Of a DNA stretch of 64,000 bases, positions 60,016 through 64,000 are shown one piece after another. The stretch is from Colias croceus. Taxonomy: Eukaryota; Arthropoda; Insecta; Lepidoptera; Pieridae. The translations under genes and the position numbers were made by a program. The notes below the pieces were generated by a model that did not search any database, was not told the DNA's origin, and saw only the letters and a list, made by a program, of their open reading frames with translations. Location: the NCBI RefSeq assembly GCF_905220415.1, contig NC_059543.1, forward strand, positions 248,001-312,000. The letters run 5' to 3'. Within the stretch, counting starts at the first letter, position 1, and every line of letters begins with the position of its first letter.

Positions 60016-61008
60016 TACATGGTTTTTTAAACGGTTTTCCTTTTTATTTCGTAGTATTTTTATTACATTAAATACTGAGATTTTATGTATCTTCTTCAAA
60101 ATAATATGAACCTTAGTATTCACGAATGATTAGGTAATTGGAATAGCATGTATTTTTTTATTTCCTTTTCAGTAAAAATTATGAGCAGGTATGGCAGGTA
60201 TATATTATATAAAATAAATTGTAACGGGTCAAACGCAGTTTAATACCAATAACCGAATATATGTACTGTTATTATATACCTACTGTTATTTTAAATTGAA
60301 TGGGATATTAATAATAAAAGCATCTATAATGAATAATTATTTACGAACGTGATTTAAAACTCTACCTTCTTACTTATCTCTGACAATTTGCTTTCACTTC
60401 GATAAATGAAAACATCAATAGCATGATTACAATCTCGTGGTAATGTGTCGTGACGTCATTATCGTAATTAGCTGCCCTGATTCTTGTGTGTTTGTTTCTT
60501 GTGTACATGGTACCTACGCATGTCGACTCATAAGGGTAATTATGTAGTAGGTACCTACTTACTGTTATTACCTATGTAGTATGAAGTTAGGATTTCTCAG
60601 CGTAAAGGTTATCGCTGCATCAGCGTATTTTAGTGGTAGGTATCTATCATCTATATAGGTATTTAGAAATAACTAAGGTTTTCTACGTTAGCATTACGTA
60701 AGTAGTGAAAGTATAAAACCAATATTTTTCGTGAATATTCTGTTAACAAACACTCAGTGGGTTCGTACCTTAACCTTATTTATGTTTTGTTGTAGAAATT
60801 AACACAGTTCGCGAACTTAGAACGAACACGTAGCTTATTATTTTGCATTGAAAATTCGTGAATGATTACGGAGTCACATTAAATAAAAATAAAAATCATT
60901 TATTAACCAACGTATACTTTACGATAAATACAGCTTTCCCTGTTATTAACTGTTATTACACAATATAAATTCAACGTTGTAAGGTGAAGGCTTCGTAGGT
61001 GGGCGTGT

Positions 61009-61340
61009 TCGCAGGTGTGCGCGGCAGGTAGCGCCGCCCGCGGGCGGGGTCGCACCTGCAATTGGCTCTACCTGCGCCGTGGCTCTACCGGCGCTATATG
61101 ACTTTACCTGTTCTATGTAGCTTCTGCAAAAAGAGAGGCTCTACCTGCGCTATATAACTATGCTCTTTGTGACTCTATATACTGTGAATCTACCTGCTCT
61201 TTGTAGTAAAAAGATAGGCTCTACCCGTATTAAAAAGAATACTACCGTAGTAAAAAGAGAGGCTCTACCTGCGCTATGTGACTCTACCTGCTATAATATA
61301 TGACTCTATATACTATAACTCTACCTGCGCTTTGTGACTA
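61009..61340. promoter_or_regulatory. CAGGTAG/CTACCTG array in a degenerate tandem repeat
   Basis: Exact CAGGTAG (or complement) at 61025-61031, 61068-61074, 61141-61147, 61190-61196, 61265-61271, 61284-61290 and 61321-61327. The variant TTACCTG is at 61104-61110, and CAGGTG/CACCTG at 61012-61017 and 61053-61058. The wider unit (agaggctctacctgcgctat ... gtgactctacctgct) recurs with a period near 120 bp, so this is also a decayed minisatellite. CAGGTAG is the Zelda (TAGteam) heptamer and contains the ZEB-type CAGGTA core. Confidence 0.7.
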
Positions 61341-62084
61341 GCTGGTCTTACGTCGGTACATTGTGTTGTTTGCTCATTGGTGTAACTTGTTGAAGGCTCT
61401 ATGTATACGTTGTTTTTTTTCAAAAAGTGTTAATGGATATGTTTGGTGAGGTGGGATTATGTATTAAAAGGTGTTTTTTGTGTGTTTTTTAGTGTTCTGT
61501 TGAATGAATGATCGGGGAAGCCTTGTATATATTTATATACTGTCCTTTGAAATGTTTGTAAGGATGGATAAGATTTGAGCGGGAAGTGGGATTATGAATT
61601 TAACATAGTTTTTATGTGTTTCATCGTTTGTTAATAATTGGTTTGTTATTTTAAAATGATAAGAATGTATATAGCAGAGCGTTAGTCGTGCTGAAAAGTC
61701 TTGTAACTTTATTGATGTGTATTTAACGCATCTAATAGAGATGTTATATGTATAAATTGTGATAAATTGGTGTATTTGAAAAATATCTAAATACCCAACG
61801 ATTTCTTTACAGCCTTTTTTTATGCCTATTCATATAACATCAGGGTTTCAATTAACAAGAAAGGTAACTAATTTATCAAAGGTCATTCAAGCCATTGTGA
61901 AGTCAATTAAAAGCTTGTCGTCAAATCTACTATAGGTACCTACCAAGATGCTGAAGTCATCATGGATCGACAGACCGTTTACTTTATTTAAAAATGTTAT
62001 TTTGTGGTCTTGTTGTCTAAGCAGAAGCTTGTATGTAGGTTCACGCACTAAATCCTAGTGGGTCTACGCCTACTACCCTCTAAC

Positions 62085-62220
62085 ATTTAAGAGGGAATAT
62101 TTTTTGCGCAGTTAACCCGACACGGAAGGGGAGGCGCCGTCTCTGCGGCCGAGGGTTTACCTCTTTAAAACTGACCTTTACGAGATTGGGCTTTTCCGTG
62201 TTCAACTTGGAAGTAAATAA
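62085..62220. other. GC-richer tract of unknown nature
   Basis: gacacggaaggggaggcgcc followed by ggccgagggtttacctcttt. Not similar to other repeats in the window and not coding. Confidence 0.3.
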
Positions 62221-62377
62221 AAATATTTTTATTTTTTAAACACGAACGAACCTATTTCATTGAAGGTAGGTAAAAATATACCACATTGAAATAAGCTGTG
62301 ACGTCAATAGATCATTAGTTGCCTTATCATTTATCTTATAAGCAACAGGATAATTTATTTGTTAACTAGAATATGAT

Positions 62378-62525
62378 AGCGTGCTAATCTCAGGAACTAC
62401 TGGTCCGATTTGAAATTCTTTCTTTTCGAGTTTTCATTTATCGAGGAAGGCTATAGGCTATATATCCTCACGCTAAGACCAACAGGAGCGGAGCAATGCG
62501 GGTAAAACCGTAGAGCACAGCTAGT
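62378..62525 (-). mobile_element. Family A element, reverse
   Basis: gtgctaatctcaggaactac to aaaccgtagagcacagctagt. Confidence 0.7.
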
Positions 62526-62720
62526 GGGTGGAACAATATAGTGGAGCATGTACACAGCCGTGTAGCCGTATGTTTTGTACCGCGTGCGGTTTCGCCGACG
62601 CCTTTATTCAATGCGATACGTTTTTATATCCGACCTTCGGACCTCAACCAATATCATTTGCAAATATATATCGGGAAAAAACCTTATTCAGATGCGCGCT
62701 AGATTCTTCTGGCATGTTTG
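62526..62720. promoter_or_regulatory. Candidate regulatory island with octamer-like palindrome
   Basis: Contains cgtgcggtttcgccgacgcc and ATTTGCAAAT at 62656-62665, a palindrome one base from the POU octamer ATGCAAAT. The 75-codon plus-strand frame here shows no domain. Confidence 0.3.
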
Positions 62721-63660
62721 GGCATAATTTTTTATATGTTTATCTAAATTCATAGATCAATATATTATTTAGGCAACTACAGGTTTAACTATGAAAGCCT
62801 ATTCTAAGAGTCTTTTGGCATTATGTATGTATTACGTAAGATATTATTATAATAAAACGAGTACCTCATCTACGTAAGTAAACGATTAAGAATTTGTTCA
62901 TTTCAGTTTTGAAATTAATGTATTCATATATTTTATGTGTTGATGTATATACCCTCAATTTTTATTTATTGAAATAAACTTAATAATTAAACTACTCTTT
63001 GTCTTATTTATTTACCCTTATACTCTTCCTGTTTCCCCACTCTATATCAGCTGATATAATTTATATCGACTATAAACAAATGGGGTATAAACTGTAACCA
63101 AAATAAACATCACCCGCCATTAATTAAGAAAACAACTTGTATTTACCTCAAACTCATTAATTATACCTTACAATACATCGACTCACTGGCGCCAGTAACT
63201 TGTACTCTGATATCAACTCGTATCATGGAAACATACCCTTATAATTTGACCGAGTATTTCAAACTGTTAAGCGTACATTGCTGGTCTTGTTAGCTTTGTG
63301 ATTATTGTGCATCTTAGCAATGGTTCAATGTATGTTATACATAGTGTTTTGAATGGGTGTTGTTTAAAGCATTTGTATCAGAGTAGTGGTCGTAATGATA
63401 GGGTAGTTGTGTAGTCAGGTGGGTGATGGAGGATTGCTTTTCATGATATAAACAAAACATAATGCTGTAACATGATGTGATTTTCACTAGTAGATAATAA
63501 ATGTATTTTCCTGAATATATTTTTAACTATTAACTATATTAGTTAGTAACACTAATATTTAATAATATTTTAATATTATTTAATTAAATAGAATAATTTA
63601 ATTTAATTACATATTTTTATATGTATTTTAATTTCTTCAATTCTCGAGTACCAATATTTT

Positions 63661-63813
63661 TAAAGTGAAACTTTTATTACATCGTCTCAAACTTTTTGGT
63701 CTGTGTAGCGCATGTCGCGTGTATCGCGGCTGCCGAGTAGGTATATACCTACTCGGCACGCGACATGCGCTACACAAAGCAGTGTTCGGAACCTTTCGAA
63801 CAGTTTCACTTTT
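63661..63813. repeat. Foldback repeat
   Basis: Outer arms aaagtgaaac / gtttcacttt, a perfect 20-bp inner pair tgtgtagcgcatgtcgcgtg (63702-63721) with 63757-63776, and a gccgagtaggtatatacctactcggc hairpin at 63732-63757. Short open frames on both strands are by-products. Confidence 0.8.
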
Positions 63814-63867
63814 ACCTTGGTTTCATAAAACCACACCCTTGGATATGTCGCCATGACCTCACCTTCA

Positions 63868-64000
63868 CCGAGTAGGCCAAGTAGGTAGACCACACCAATT
63901 TCCGAGTAGACTACATCAATTTCCGAGTAGACCAAGTAGACCGCACATTCGAGTAGACCAAACCTATTACCGAGTAGACCAATTAGACCGCTCCTTCGAG
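63868..64000 (+). repeat. gagtagacc minisatellite, runs off the right edge
   Basis: Degenerate units around 'ccgagtagaccaagtagacc' (about 10-20 bp variants), at least eight gagtag/aagtag units. The cgagtagg wording is shared with the hairpin at 63732. Confidence 0.8.

Noticed and set aside
62528..62755. 75-codon cysteine-containing frame
   Set aside because: No recognisable domain. The GC-richer patch is better read as regulatory DNA, though a cryptic exon cannot be excluded.
1..64000. CRISPR arrays, bacterial operons, rRNA genes
   Set aside because: None seen. The introns, repeats and gene families are those of an animal nuclear genome.

Overview
The window looks like nuclear DNA from a butterfly or moth (Lepidoptera). 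It is AT-rich, has small exons with ordinary GT-AG introns, and is crowded with short interspersed repeats of types common in lepidopteran genomes. These include 'actagctg...ccgcgcggtttcaccc' elements, 'actagcttccgcccgcgactccg' elements, 'ctagcggtccgccccggcttcgcc' elements, 'aaccgacttcaaa' elements, tRNA-headed SINEs and many MITEs. No species can be named from sequence alone.

Two protein-coding genes are supported, both on the minus strand.

(1) Positions about 1-10455 hold the N-terminal half of Listerin (Ltn1), the E3 ubiquitin ligase of ribosome-associated quality control. Twelve exons join in a continuous reading frame of 785 codons. A 13th exon follows, and perhaps the start of a 14th at the window edge. 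The C-terminal RING domain lies beyond the left edge.

(2) Positions 15578-18521, with a likely first coding exon at 23619-23709, encode the insect ZEB-family repressor zfh1. It has an N-terminal cluster of four zinc fingers, a central lone zinc finger, a homeodomain, a PLDLS CtBP-binding motif and a C-terminal cluster of three zinc fingers. With the proposed first exon the protein is 826 aa.

The 5.1 kb between the listerin start and the zfh1 stop holds the listerin promoter region, a few mobile elements and the probable zfh1 3' UTR. That UTR carries three 7-mer matches to the miR-8/miR-200 seed.

From 23.9 kb to 64 kb I find no convincing coding exon. The stretch looks like a 5' regulatory domain or long upstream intron of zfh1. 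It contains islands of GC-richer, motif-dense DNA, among them a cluster of six WGATAR sites near 28.25 kb and seven exact CAGGTAG heptamers in about 300 bp at 61.03-61.33 kb. Between the islands lies mobile-element debris: a PIF/Harbinger-type element with a MADF-domain remnant, a 572-bp foldback element, a 2.6-kb element with terminal inverted repeats and a TTAA-flanked MITE inside it, and an inverted repeat plus minisatellite at the right edge.

The two genes are not known to act together. Their shared orientation is simply tandem. I saw no unmistakably new gene system. The most interesting signals are regulatory (the CAGGTAG array, the seed sites, the GATA cluster and a duplicated CTCF-like motif) and the transposon-derived sequence at listerin splice acceptors.
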